Origin: a virus
DNA length: 35,288 nucleotides
Direction: 5' to 3' (one strand)
Virus record (IMG/VR): IMGVR_UViG_3300030108_005274
Location: 1 to 35,288 of that record
Part shown: in pieces, positions 29,601 to 34,976 of the stretch
How the letters are laid out: the number at the start of each line of letters is the position of its first letter
Numbering within the stretch: position 1 is the stretch's first letter
Notes under the pieces: generated by a model
The model's input: only the letters and a program-made list of their open reading frames with translations
What the model was told of the DNA's origin: nothing
The model's database searches: none
Program-made: the position numbers and the translations under genes

Positions 29601-30265
29601 ACAGCTACGTTGAATAATGCTCTGAATAATATTCTAAAAGACTCATCGGTGCCTTTTGATTGATATAAGGATCTAGAATTCTTTAAAAAATTACCTACGT
29701 TTAAATCAGTTGTAAAATCTGTTTTTTCAAGTCCTGGTGTTATTGTTGATTTAATTTTTTGATAAAATTCTTTTAAAAATAATACTGATAAATTTTCAAC
29801 AGATGTTGATGTTGAGTGTTCAGATGCAGTGGACGTTGAAAAAACTAAATTTTCTTTTTCAAGATCTGCGTGATAACTTGTAATACCACTAAATCCACGT
29901 TCACAACCAATAAAACTGTTTGTGGTTATTCCAGTATAAGTAATTATCTCATCATCGATCTTTAGTAAACCATATTGATTTGGAAATCCTTTTGTGCTAT
30001 TAACAGAAATTGTTTTAGCACCAATCGTAGTGATACCAGTCAAAGTTGTGGAATTTTGAATTACATTTGGAGTTAAATTATCCAGATTTAAATATTGATC
30101 TAAATTATCTACAATATCAACTGGAGCACCTTGATGTTCCTGAGAAATATAATATTGATTTAGGAAATCAACAGTTAATGGACTCTCATCCAAAATAAAT
30201 TGTGGAAGTTGATTTGATAAAATATCCTGTATTTTTACTCTTGTATTAATACCAGTGCCAATCAT
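17615..30265 (-). CDS. Giant 4216-aa baseplate protein at the gp7 position
   Basis: The gene lies between gp6 and gp8, the place of the T4 wedge initiator gp7 (1032 aa), so it is probably a greatly enlarged gp7 analogue. The N-terminus (KIQDILSNQLPQFILDESPL, then GTDESFRILFRALFNV near 220) is the conserved part in marine T4-like phages. The rest is a mosaic. ID-E/R-G...H units lie at 101-132, ~1540-1575 and ~3107-3155. [NS]xGxGY units lie near 937, 1090, 1170, 1410, 2035, 2110, 3590, 3955 and 4010. HxF/L-xxGD units lie near 853, 965, 1805, 2966 and 3500. A YHYH-like domain spans ~1220-1345 (GWAYDGNPIYGPYG, YAYHAT). FKCSKDNFF...DHPYPRPTDP is near 3525 and LIIFRNGVLQEP near 3748. There is a one-base gap to gp6. 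The gp7 label is positional. Confidence 0.85.
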   Translation of the reverse strand: MIGTGINTRVKIQDILSNQLPQFILDESPLTVDFLNQYYISQEHQGAPVDIVDNLDQYLNLDNLTPNVIQNSTTLTGITTIGAKTISVNSTKGFPNQYGLLKIDDEIITYTGITTNSFIGCERGFSGITSYHADLEKENLVFSTSTASEHSTSTSVENLSVLFLKEFYQKIKSTITPGLEKTDFTTDLNVGNFLKNSRSLYQSKGTDESFRILFRALFNVAVKVINLEEFLIKPSTAKYVRRDVAIAEVISGNPLLLIGQSLFKSDLNLDINTSISQVEPFTRNDKQYFKFELFVGFNNESEISDDFTIIPNTKCLETISKDSSVVTVDSTVGFATSGLLVSGSNTFSYGSKTVNQFLDCKDVPTISPTDNIRSSEVYYAYENGDLSKKVELRFTGVLNEYKNISSLDVEENDELFVKSIGDKIINPTVKNYKQTFANSWIYNTSSTYEIDQFTSSSTITLFSKIDKSSLKEGDKIELLKTGTNEVVYPLDNDDIPYVNKIIDDNTVSLERFDFIRTTGEKYKIRRKLNKAFSDVNAAQISYGNNIITSDIQNVYIDEFDDFAYVASNSLPSYNESLITKKFPFTELIETRINEETLRIGINTQGQLTDKNDLEEFTTITFEENVSFLTGTEVFYQPSGEPLVGLETGSYFIKNKIDDNSKKIKLYNSRSSIPSDSFISFTPPTGISTHVFTLIDHKDKLITPQKLLKKFPLKQDLSTGKGETTNPGQIGILINGVEISNYKSNDKVYFGPLNSTSVLSAGANFDVVDEPKFTVSTGIGTTALVQPVINGSVKTVFVDPQDFDINEVVSIGVTGGNGSNCVLEPIIVKRFRSVIFDSRTTLTGGGINTSINTITFLKEHNFVDGQEIVYDNQNNTSVSIASTTLLSGANYFASVLNNKTIRLYNTSEDQRTSTNPINLVSGGSGIQKFRLSSSKNNLSEVKVINPGENYRNKKLLVKPTGILTNYNAIQFTNHGFETGDVVQYSNAVGLGTTQPEFISGLSTTNDYFVKKLDENKFQLYDAGIGGTITSNFERDDIVEISSTGTGFQQFSYPKIKAFINFTSVGLGTTSLQTVELTPVVKGSVTNLYLYENGTGYGSTILNYHKKPTISIKNGKDAALKLNILNGQVDSVSIDYGGTEYFSSPDLIVNDKNGSGAVLRPIITNQKITDVIVINPGLGYSTDSTITVKPSGSDFIFDADVRSLSLNKNYNNSTNASLSKGEGKLKYTVCGYSTVTFDDGGSEASPIIGWAYDGNPIYGPYGKNADKSGSVRLLTSSYNVDTNYVDRPSLTVFPEKFFVEDYKFDDSGDLDIFNGRYEINDDFPNGVYAYHATITNAGISTFPYFIGNKFRSKSIESNFSPFNQSYDLNSSSFKRNTFPYKVSDSFADNDFLVETNEITQQKSIVESVSSGTVENIKVVNSGQNYKVNDNLIFDNTNTSGDGLNVRVSKLKGKEITNLDTTVNQINNAILIWNQDQLIVDTDIPHNLNNKDSVVLSGLSTDIINLDQFNIIGVSSFVSKNISTINSTVTAGLTTEITVSSIPENVSIGGSIRVGIETMKILNVFDNNVLRIKRSVTGTSHSATSPIVFESNTFTINEKVSYFDSKRNDKIFFNPTKSVGVGTTPGFNHQTSFVFLDSTVNRNIPTQKILLSNHPFFNNQKINLSIPTGKSQISVSTTPTSAIFNLPTNNLHVVNSGKDLIGLKTGIGATFSELFFRSISVGNDSDEYLFESDFNQITGNIKKFNTKVTLSTSHTLSLNDQITLNVKPGLNVGIGTLSTVSVKRDLGTGYLLFDQIGLNSTGINTTTNTFTVQSHNLNTGDKIKYNSNLAPQGLVNKEYFVFKVDDNNFKLTESYLDSQSKPPVVVGLGSTGGSTQTLSKINPRIDVVKNNNIVFDLSDSSLNNYEFKVYFDNDFNNEIISAGSSTEFNVIRVGSSLTVGFSTSLPSKLYYNLEKSGYINTVDTEVIDNNQINYVNSNYTGDYKVSSIGSTTFDIFLDKNPERLSYNTNDFNQNIISKSKSISYKTTSISSQDGIGDVQLVSGGTGYKKLPVLSGSSSTIASDATVDLLSNSIGKIKEVRILNDSFEYSTDKTLNPSAPVSPIIRTSNGNTIGIITVTSGGQNYSDAPKIIIVDPNTGLEINSGYLEVVMNQSTISNVIINDKPNGLPDERVKIITTNNTNGVSIKSIDFDNSVGTSFTCFISTPLNGFNIEPFAAGDEVFIEGVQRYVGVNNETGENLPFVGSGHNSSDYKYSFLRVSEYNKNTNPRKVIVSVLGISTTGSVDNTGVSTYVGIAVTNQNNFATIINKSRYPTFDYNIVKSKFTDGERLKVNSQIKDLFISKYNDNYIKVIGSYDLKVGDIIVGQYSNSKAEVREINESKGIFKIDFSTRKNIGWDDEVGKLSVDNQVTSDNNYYQNLSYSVKSEIPWNKFETPVNDILHTSGLKNFADTEISSSTSVGIGSTSITSITINIVDDKRVDTIKNIDLSRDKDPVNNSSKFLELKTIRLTDYVQCNTNNVLTIDDVSKEFSNTDGEPDTFLDILNLNQVKSFTNLLVRVNSFIGTELELQEVILLISPDAADGSKNALIVKSKLNNIGNNQITAENETLGDFSIATNEAGDNVLRYTPKDKFGTDYDFKIIENKFTSSNQIISAPTTSGISSQSLGVIRILSSEGKVEPGITSTIVSLPSNQFESYFVNTQIITSNEVEFIESYLTHDTVNSYYSEYYSDNNITNDRVGIFSGGLSNGNLSLSFYNDTEDEVLLIKSKVIGIGTTGLGNGEHRFLSNDQIGGQERSVLYQGITTAGIGTTSIIDLDKNLFNAFKSVVEVSIGSSKALHQVYSINDGSQVFTQPAQFLSVGSTSLFDDNIGLGTFGGVYDGSNVKINFYPDNLTGISTIKTFNQCFYNLNDTENVANDFEYGSIRESIDLKFFNAVNGVRINKTDFKLKSNDIPIFSKTFNPSNTLEASTGIFTINDHFFRNNEELVYKPDSTVVGVGTSSLVYKNVSAGINTVLTEVSNVFCIKTSENTFQISTTRAGTAVTFTDLGEGNAHKFTMSKRNEKSIITIDGLMQDPIAVKNLTQTLLNNNGNIGASSSIFSLSGISSVLIEDVIKIDDEFMIINNVGVGTSFSGPITPGIGTFPLIQVDRASLGSKSSSHNDATTIKFFTGSFNIEESTIHFTNSPIGNPQGSDTFSNLPFPRSTFAGRVYFRNNYDTNVIFDDISDKFTGINSTFNLTVGGANTIGVGTTGNGLMLLNGIFQNPSTFNNPNGNFNVTQDSNAGVTTINFTGLTVDNELVISDEDVNQNQLPRGGVIVSLGSSSGLGFAPLAGAKVRPVLNSGQISGIVGVATTGASLGIITAFYNGTTGICTITTEIDPDWVFGEQSQDEVQLINVPFSGGLSIGGTFSVVSVAATNIIGVNLGVRATSHLYNPSPSGPSGLIYPYYGDLTFGSGYNGIGGIGVTVFDPGYIHRFVSANTGAINRTSGYLAQLTPTNAIYDPVSGIVTFTVADHDLSTSDTITLDQYSIIFKCSKDNFFSDHPYPRPTDPAGGGASLSVTKVDDDRFSVNVGTNVGSGANITAIAGIGGTVIFTIAAAGSNYKDPKIFVSSPSYSGLGITGISRLGEGLTTNTGENITVDLNVGAVSTNVGIGSTLFEVKNFKVNGNGNAFKFGDKFTVVGLVTDRNFASPIHNFELEVRRIFNDRFSFFQFGEFDFIDSIKDLQNGSRVRFPIKYNQEQISVEEGNLFTGDISNVLIIFRNGVLQEPTKNYVFEGGTSLTFTTPPEKDDDIQIYFYRGTAGTDSIQVDAETSPIEKGDTVQIVKNAGLVTSKSQDPRVIFDIKDSDEIETNIYFGQGINEVDFKPLDLLKQKRDLAVNDEKIPKTRQLIETLVFPSAKVIGNITNSNAEIFVDDASLFNYENESSPNFDLTLVSGVGNPVAAALTAIVSGIGTIQSLSIVNAGSGYTESTIQLSIGIPTTGITSFTMNDGTIGFGTTATATATITNGSVSLPINITNPGSGYTNTNPPKVLAPKSPIVDETITGTSIVFENTSGIITGIGTTIFNSALAIKFTGINTEGLVPITIGDPLFVYDTTVGNGVTSTDVTNTNVVGIGTTFVDNVYIVAGITTLGVVGGGNVITGIITCTIDTNTVGIATTETAGVPVGKFSLGKISSISRSSNPISIGVTGLTVDVGLSTFPTVIRRSGDDTLRKTGALKTNLI

Positions 30266-30266
30266 A

Positions 30267-32192
30267 TTATATACGTTTTAAATTTCCGTTTGAATAACTA
30301 GATGTATAAAAATCTCTGGCAAATTGAACACCAGAAACATCATCACCTGATGCAATAACATCTCTAACCATATTTATGGAACTATCCGCAACACTAAAAG
30401 ATACGTATAAATCCTTAAGTCCAACAACATCATTCGATTCAGGAAAAGCTTGAATCTCAATAATATTATCAGGTTTTTCTGTTGATACAATATTAACTGT
30501 GTTAAGTATCACTTCACCCTTTACATAATCAACAATACCTGCTGAAGATTTAACAATAGTGAATACATCTGTATTTCCTGAGGAATTTTCTCTAACGATA
30601 GAAATAACACCAGTTCTCATATCACTATTAGGAACGTCAGTTAGATATACTTTTGAATTGACACCATTAATGAAAAATCCTGTAGATTTAATATTAAATC
30701 CAGTAGTGTTTACATGGAACTGATTACCAAAACACAATTCATATTGTGCAAACTGATTTAATGTGACTTGCAAATCTCTTCTTACCACTACTTTCGTAAT
30801 GTTAGATGTAATTGATGTATCTGTCTTATCAATTACCTGTAAAATTTTACTATACTTGAACCTTCCACCAAATTTATTTAATTCAATTGATTTTGAGTAG
30901 GCATTTAAATTATTAATTATTGCAGTTTTTAATGATGAAGAACTTGAAACTAAAGAATTGTTATAGTAAACAGAAGACATTATTTCAACATATAAAACTT
31001 TCAAATCTACAATTTTTTGATTTATACCAGAAACTGAGTATGTTTTTAATTTGGATAATATAAGTTGTTTAGAAAAATCAGATACAAAACTTCCATTTTT
31101 TGGTTTAATACTTATGTTTATTGTCCCAAATTCTGGTGGGTCAAGTTCTTCACCTCCTACCACCGCCACAGACTCTGTGTTGGGATATATTTTCTTTACT
31201 AATGATTCATAGTCTCTTGCAGTTACCGCACGGTTCTGTGAGGAATATGAGTATGGTGAATAATATTTTATAGAACTCAAAGACTCTATTTCAGATCCAT
31301 TTATTGATGATTGATCAGTTGTTATGATAACTGATGATTCTGGGGTGATAGATCCACCATTTTGATTTACAAGAGTTCCAGAGAAGGTAAAATTAGACAC
31401 ACCATTTCCTTCATCACCATCTGTAATTAAATATCTTACTGTTATTGTATCACCGTCCTCTTGACTTAATCCATGAGCATTACCCAATTTTCTTCCAAAA
31501 ATACCATCACCAAAAATTAATTCATATCTTTCGTCTTGTACTTCCCTTATAAAATATATTCTAGATAATGATGTAACATCATTTAATTCTGTTGCTAAAT
31601 TATATTTTACCCCATCTCCACTGTCTCCATTTTTTTTAATTGATACTCTAATCGTTGAAGAATCTATATTTTGATTATCTAATATGAATCTTTGATCTAA
31701 TGATCCATCATATAAAAATACTTGTGATAGATAAACACCTTGATATATGTTAACATTATTAAATGATGCAACATTATTATTCACTGTTGTTGTTATACTA
31801 TCAACAGTAGAAAATGTAAATGATGAATCGTTAAGTCCTCCTGTGCATACAAGACCTGGTTGTAAAGTAACAGTCGTTGTATTGTCAGGAACTTCTACAT
31901 CAAAACTAATTTGAGATAGTGCAGCAGTCTTTGATCTAGGTGTATATCCAATGTTACTAGCCAATGAAACAACGTTCTCTCTTAAAGTTGCTGAATCGAG
32001 AAAAGACTCATTAACTATCATATTGGCATTGAATGCTGTTACATAAGTATTATATGCTAGTGTATCAATTAATATTGAAAAATTAGAACCATCAAAATCA
32101 AATCCACTAAAATTTGAATTAGATCTTAAATAATCTTTAATTTGTGTCTTAATTTGGTCAAAATCAAGATTTGCGTAATTATTATAAGGCAT
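30267..32192 (-). CDS. gp6: Baseplate wedge subunit, T4 gp6-like
   Basis: A protein of 641 aa, close to T4 gp6 (660 aa). Residues 1-90 (DFDQIKTQIKDYLRSNSNF, then NTYVTAFNANMIVNESFLDS and LRENVVSLASNIGYTPRSK) form the typical N-terminal region of T4-like gp6, and the central part (YELIFGDGIFGRKLGN, then SSQNRAVTARDYESLVKKIY) is the baseplate J-type core. In T4, gp6 dimers form the inner iris of the baseplate and change conformation when the sheath contracts. It starts one base after the gp25 stop and ends one base before the giant gene, so the three are probably co-transcribed from the late promoter upstream of gp25. Confidence 0.95.
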   Translation of the reverse strand: MPYNNYANLDFDQIKTQIKDYLRSNSNFSGFDFDGSNFSILIDTLAYNTYVTAFNANMIVNESFLDSATLRENVVSLASNIGYTPRSKTAALSQISFDVEVPDNTTTVTLQPGLVCTGGLNDSSFTFSTVDSITTTVNNNVASFNNVNIYQGVYLSQVFLYDGSLDQRFILDNQNIDSSTIRVSIKKNGDSGDGVKYNLATELNDVTSLSRIYFIREVQDERYELIFGDGIFGRKLGNAHGLSQEDGDTITVRYLITDGDEGNGVSNFTFSGTLVNQNGGSITPESSVIITTDQSSINGSEIESLSSIKYYSPYSYSSQNRAVTARDYESLVKKIYPNTESVAVVGGEELDPPEFGTINISIKPKNGSFVSDFSKQLILSKLKTYSVSGINQKIVDLKVLYVEIMSSVYYNNSLVSSSSSLKTAIINNLNAYSKSIELNKFGGRFKYSKILQVIDKTDTSITSNITKVVVRRDLQVTLNQFAQYELCFGNQFHVNTTGFNIKSTGFFINGVNSKVYLTDVPNSDMRTGVISIVRENSSGNTDVFTIVKSSAGIVDYVKGEVILNTVNIVSTEKPDNIIEIQAFPESNDVVGLKDLYVSFSVADSSINMVRDVIASGDDVSGVQFARDFYTSSYSNGNLKRI

Positions 32193-32193
32193 T

Positions 32194-32595
32194 TTATCGA
32201 GTTGCCTCTAGGATGAAGGTGTATTCTTGTGTTGGAAATTCTTGACCCACAATATCAAAAATAACAGTTACTTCAAAATTATTATCATCAGGTCTTGGAT
32301 TTACTTCAACCCTTACATTTTCGACTCTTGGTTCAAAATTACGTATTGAAGTTAAAATTTGATCTTCAATAACTGTTGCTGTACCATAATCTACAAAATC
32401 AAATAAACTTTGATAGACATCAGATCCAAATAAGGGGTTAAAAAATTTCTCAGTAGGTATTGTTTGCACTATGTTACGTACAGATCTTCGCACTGCATTT
32501 TCATTTTTTAAAATAGGAAGATCTTTGGTCACCGGATGTGGTGAAAAAGACAAACTTATGTCTTTATATGATCTAAATATCCTCGTTACGGGCAT
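32194..32595 (-). CDS. gp25: Baseplate wedge subunit, gp25-like
   Basis: A protein of 133 aa; T4 gp25 is 132 aa. The GPW/gp25 signature is present: AVRRSVRNIVQTIPTEKFF, GSDVYQSLFDFVDYG and SIRNFEPRVENVRVEV, including the conserved E-P-R. gp25 joins gp6 and gp53 at the inner baseplate next to the sheath and is conserved across contractile injection systems. The start ATG is 18 bases after a perfect late promoter box. The gene opens the baseplate run gp25-gp6-gp7 position-gp8, the same order as in related marine phages. Confidence 0.95.
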   Translation of the reverse strand: MPVTRIFRSYKDISLSFSPHPVTKDLPILKNENAVRRSVRNIVQTIPTEKFFNPLFGSDVYQSLFDFVDYGTATVIEDQILTSIRNFEPRVENVRVEVNPRPDDNNFEVTVIFDIVGQEFPTQEYTFILEATR

Positions 32596-32613
32596 TTAAC
32601 ATAGTTTTTTTAT

Positions 32614-32621
32614 TATTTATA
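32614..32621 (-). promoter_or_regulatory. T4-type late promoter box before gp25
   Basis: The minus strand reads TATAAATA in the 45-base gap after speD. Eighteen bases separate it from the gp25 ATG, the same spacing as before gp8, and again an A7-C run follows the box with no obvious ribosome binding site. It marks the change from the speD block to the late baseplate genes. Confidence 0.82.
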
Positions 32622-32640
32622 TGGTTTTTTTAAAAAATAA

Positions 32641-32976
32641 TTAACGATTGATTGTTCTTATCTTATAATCGTCCGTATCGAAGTGAAAAATGAGCTCATT
32701 TGCAACTTTTGTAGGTGAAGAAGACCCACATGTGAAGATATCAACTGCTGCACAACCTTTTTCTGGCCAAGTATGAAGAGAAAAATGACTTTCGGCAAGA
32801 GAAATGTTAACAGTTACTCCTTGTACCGGAAAAGAGTGACTAAAAACGTTCAAAATTTGCATTCCTTCGTCCTCAACAGCTGAAATCATGATTTTTTCAA
32901 GATTTTTACGATGATTTAGCAAATAATATGAGACATCATAAAAATTTATCAACAAATGTTTTCCCATTTTTGACAT
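32641..32976 (-). CDS. speD: S-adenosylmethionine decarboxylase proenzyme
   Basis: A protein of 111 aa that decarboxylates S-adenosylmethionine to supply the aminopropyl donor for spermidine synthesis. It matches the short prokaryotic pyruvoyl-dependent enzyme. Self-cleavage is expected between Glu62 and Ser63 in AESHFSLHTWPEKG, and Ser63 becomes the pyruvoyl group. His68 and Cys83 (FTCG) fall at the catalytic positions. These numbers equal those I recall for the Thermotoga enzyme, in which Ser55 assists processing; here position 55 is Thr. The protein lacks the ~20-residue C-terminal tail of many bacterial homologues. Phage speD is known from T4-like cyanophages, where it probably raises polyamines during infection. 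It starts one base after the 243-aa gene and precedes the late promoter of gp25. Confidence 0.95.
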   Translation of the reverse strand: MSKMGKHLLINFYDVSYYLLNHRKNLEKIMISAVEDEGMQILNVFSHSFPVQGVTVNISLAESHFSLHTWPEKGCAAVDIFTCGSSSPTKVANELIFHFDTDDYKIRTINR

Positions 32977-32977
32977 T

Positions 32978-33709
32978 TTAGCCTAATTCTGGTTCAATAT
33001 TGATATTTACGACTCCTTCTTGCAAATTTGCAGTATTTCCTGCTCCAATATTAGTGTCAATTGACCTTTCTTTTGCTGTTTTCCAGAAATAATTCTCTTC
33101 TGACCCTAATCCGTCACGATCATGACCGTTTTCCACCTGATAGTATACGGTTGATACTTTAAAATCAGGAATCTTAGGTGTCTCAGGAGTGATACTGTTG
33201 TCATAGATCCTCATTCTGTTATTTGGATAGAGACAAAACTGCCCATTATCCAGTTCTAATAGATTATGAGACTTATGTTCCGCTGGTTGTTCACTTGTTG
33301 AGTAGTCAATTGCATCTACATCAGAGTGATAGTTGTCAAGAGTACATATGTACGTGCCGGTCTGAGTGCCAAAATCCCTTGTATACACTTCATAGTGCAT
33401 ACTTCCGATAAACTGCTTCTGAACAGCAACTACACCATAGTCCATACAGTTCCAAAACTGTAGGTTATGAAGAGTCATATCAGGATCTGGTATTTCTGGA
33501 GACGAGAGAAACGCAGAAATCGGTAACTTATCGAACATTGCTGCATATTCCGGTAGATAAGTTTCAAAGTAAAAGGCACGACCAGGTATACTTTTTGCGG
33601 ATACCCAGACTCCTTTGACAAATTCACCATGACCACTTTTATGGTCGGTTAAATATTCTTTTCTGACCCATACCTCATAGGAGGGTAAATTCGTAATTAG
33701 AGTAGACAT
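32978..33709 (-). CDS. Conserved phage protein of unknown function, 243 aa
   Basis: I recognise it as a protein conserved in T4-like marine phages but with no known function. The N-terminus (LPSYEVWVRKEYLTDHKSGH, then GVWVSAKSIPGRAFYFETYL) is strand-rich. Later come EHKSHNLLELDNGQFCLYPN and NRMRIYDNSITPETPKIPDF, conserved among related phages. The C-terminal 60 residues (ERSIDTNIGAGNTANLQEG) are polar. It has no signal peptide or membrane segment. It sits between a zinc-ribbon gene, with which it shares one base, and speD, one base away, so it belongs to the right-end block. The regular strands suggest a soluble beta protein. Confidence 0.8.
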   Translation of the reverse strand: MSTLITNLPSYEVWVRKEYLTDHKSGHGEFVKGVWVSAKSIPGRAFYFETYLPEYAAMFDKLPISAFLSSPEIPDPDMTLHNLQFWNCMDYGVVAVQKQFIGSMHYEVYTRDFGTQTGTYICTLDNYHSDVDAIDYSTSEQPAEHKSHNLLELDNGQFCLYPNNRMRIYDNSITPETPKIPDFKVSTVYYQVENGHDRDGLGSEENYFWKTAKERSIDTNIGAGNTANLQEGVVNINIEPELG

Positions 33710-33861
33710 TATTTGTGATGAAAAACTTCAACGTATGATTGGCATTTTGGACATGTAAAATTGGAGAAGAAATCATATTCTGACTCTTCCCCATCATTTA
33801 TATCCTCCATAGAATGGTCGGCACCCCAAATCAATTCAGTTCCACAGTGCCAACAATTCAT
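33709..33861 (-). CDS. Small zinc-ribbon protein, 50 aa
   Basis: Translated from the sequence: MNCWHCGTELIWGADHSMED opens the protein and SNFTCPKCQSYVEVFHHK closes it. Cys3/Cys6 and Cys37/Cys40 form two CxxC knuckles separated by an acidic 30-residue loop, the layout of a zinc ribbon. Conserved small proteins with this start are found in T4-like cyanophages. The role is not known; such ribbons often bind nucleic acid or other proteins. The stop and the next ATG share a base (TAATG), and its own ATG overlaps the stop of the 47-aa gene (ATGA), so the set looks translationally coupled. Confidence 0.85.
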   Translation of the reverse strand: MNCWHCGTELIWGADHSMEDINDGEESEYDFFSNFTCPKCQSYVEVFHHK

Positions 33862-34001
33862 TTTCCCTGCCCTCTGTATTTTTTGCGAGCCGAGTTACGG
33901 GACGTTGCCGAGAATTTTGAGTGTTTTCCTTTTCCTTGTCGAGTTTTCTTCGGTCTGGAGTCAACTCCTCCACTTGTAAATCCGAGAGATTTAGTTGCCA
34001 T
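33858..34001 (-). CDS. Small basic protein, 47 aa
   Basis: Translated from the sequence: MATKSLGFTSGGVDSRPKKT, a Lys/Arg/Gly-rich middle, and SATSRNSARKKYRGQGK at the end. About a third of the residues are Lys, Arg, Ser or Gly, with no hydrophobic core, which fits a disordered nucleic-acid or chromatin-like binder. I recall nearly identical small proteins in T4-like marine phages. Its ATG is two bases before the stop of the 55-aa gene and its stop overlaps the next ATG. It is unlisted in a longest-ORF view because of its size, yet the four-base coupling supports it. Confidence 0.8.
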   Translation of the reverse strand: MATKSLGFTSGGVDSRPKKTRQGKGKHSKFSATSRNSARKKYRGQGK

Positions 34002-34003
34002 AA

Positions 34004-34171
34004 TTAATCTTGTGAAATAATTTCTGTAGTAATCGTTGTTCCGTTTGGTATATTGCCTTCATAAAAGTCTTCTGCAACAGTCTGTATCTTATCAAGATAT
34101 TCATCCTGTGTAAGTCGATCATGAAGGACTTTTGTACCAATACGAATTCTAAATAACTCTTGATTTTTCAT
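34004..34171 (-). CDS. Conserved small phage protein, 55 aa
   Basis: Translated as MKNQELFRIRIGTKVLHDRL then TQDEYLDKIQTVAEDFYEGN and an acidic tail. The pattern RIRIG...DRLT-x-x-E-[YF] is shared with small proteins in T4-like marine phages. The start chosen at 34171 overlaps the glycosyltransferase end by 23 bases; a longer start at 34225 would overlap by 77 bases, and a GTG two codons-plus upstream is also possible. The family match begins at MKNQE, so the short form is preferred. The function is unknown; it has a short strand part followed by helices. Confidence 0.75.
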   Translation of the reverse strand: MKNQELFRIRIGTKVLHDRLTQDEYLDKIQTVAEDFYEGNIPNGTTITTEIISQD

Positions 34172-34925
34172 GTCCGACACGAATTCTTGGGTCACACCAG
34201 ATTTCAAAACCTGCTTCTTTTGCATCTAAACAGAAACTTACATCCTCTCCACACATATCCTGTACCTCACCTGATTCAAATATCTGCATCTTTGGAGCAA
34301 ACCATGGATAAGGTAATCCTTCGTGTTCAAATACACCCTTCTTGATCAGTAACCATCCGAAACCTGTATAGTCTACGGTAAACGGTTTCTTGCGTTTTGA
34401 TATACTTTCGATGGTTTCGTGATTCATCACTCCACCATTACTACGAAAATCGTCTTCTTCTAACCAATGTGCCACCGATGTGGTTCTACCATCTTCGGTA
34501 CAATACCATCCTGCAACAATTTCTCTTTCCTTTTCACCTTCTGGGTTTGCATCAAGAACAAGTTGCCAGAACTTCTCTGAGTTAAAAACAATATCAGAGT
34601 CAATCCATAACTGATAATCATACTTTAACTTACCATCCCATGGAATTTGGTTTGGTCCTCGAAGAACATTTGCACCAAGACACTTACAACGGGCAAAATT
34701 TACCATTGATGAATAGTCTTGTGATATTTGTATACTTGCTCCTGCCTGTACAAGATCAAAACAGAGTTGTACAAAATTCTTTAAAAATACATATGAGACT
34801 CCTCGACCTGGCAAACAAAATACAATTGCTTTTCCTTTGATAATTTCTTTTGCTCTATCGTAATCCCATTCTTGTTTCTTTGGTGTCTTAGGTGTCTTTG
34901 CCTTAACTGTAAATCCTTTAGCCAT
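34149..34925 (-). CDS. Glycosyltransferase-like protein (GT-A fold, DxD motif)
   Basis: A protein of 258 aa. After a Lys-rich N-terminus, residues 31-48 (GKAIVFCLPGRGVSYVFLKN) open a Rossmann-like nucleotide-sugar region. YDYQLWIDSDIVF at ~102-114 holds the DSD (109-111), the metal/nucleotide-binding motif of GT-A enzymes. VAGWYCTEDGRT, then VDYTGFGWLLIKKGVFE and CGEDVSFCLDAKEAGF (225-240, with the usual acidic E-D) follow the order seen in family 2-like enzymes. The sequence closely resembles a protein common in T4-like cyanophages. The acceptor is unknown: a host surface glycan, a virion protein or phage DNA are possible. A sigma70-type promoter lies just upstream. Confidence 0.85.
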   Translation of the reverse strand: MAKGFTVKAKTPKTPKKQEWDYDRAKEIIKGKAIVFCLPGRGVSYVFLKNFVQLCFDLVQAGASIQISQDYSSMVNFARCKCLGANVLRGPNQIPWDGKLKYDYQLWIDSDIVFNSEKFWQLVLDANPEGEKEREIVAGWYCTEDGRTTSVAHWLEEDDFRSNGGVMNHETIESISKRKKPFTVDYTGFGWLLIKKGVFEHEGLPYPWFAPKMQIFESGEVQDMCGEDVSFCLDAKEAGFEIWCDPRIRVGHEKSRVI

Positions 34926-34947
34926 AATTTGTTGTAATTACATTCAT

Positions 34948-34976
34948 ATCATACCATTTATATAGCAAGTTGTCAA
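34948..34976 (-). promoter_or_regulatory. Sigma70-type promoter before the glycosyltransferase
   Basis: The minus strand carries TTGACA (34976-34971), a 17-base spacer and TATGAT (34953-34948), a near-perfect bacterial promoter. Its -10 ends 22 bases before the ATG at 34925. The -35 box overlaps the TGA stop of the 57-aa gene. A late-like TATAAATG (34962-34955, 7 of 8) lies in the spacer, so a second late start is possible. Confidence 0.75.

Noticed and set aside
32596-32640. Terminator between speD and gp25
   Set aside because: The T7A6 tract is self-complementary but has no GC stem, so I call only the late promoter in this gap.
34004-34225. Longer 73-codon version of the 55-aa gene starting at 34225
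   Set aside because: It overlaps the glycosyltransferase by 77 bases, and the extra residues are out-of-frame glycosyltransferase sequence; the conserved part starts at MKNQE.
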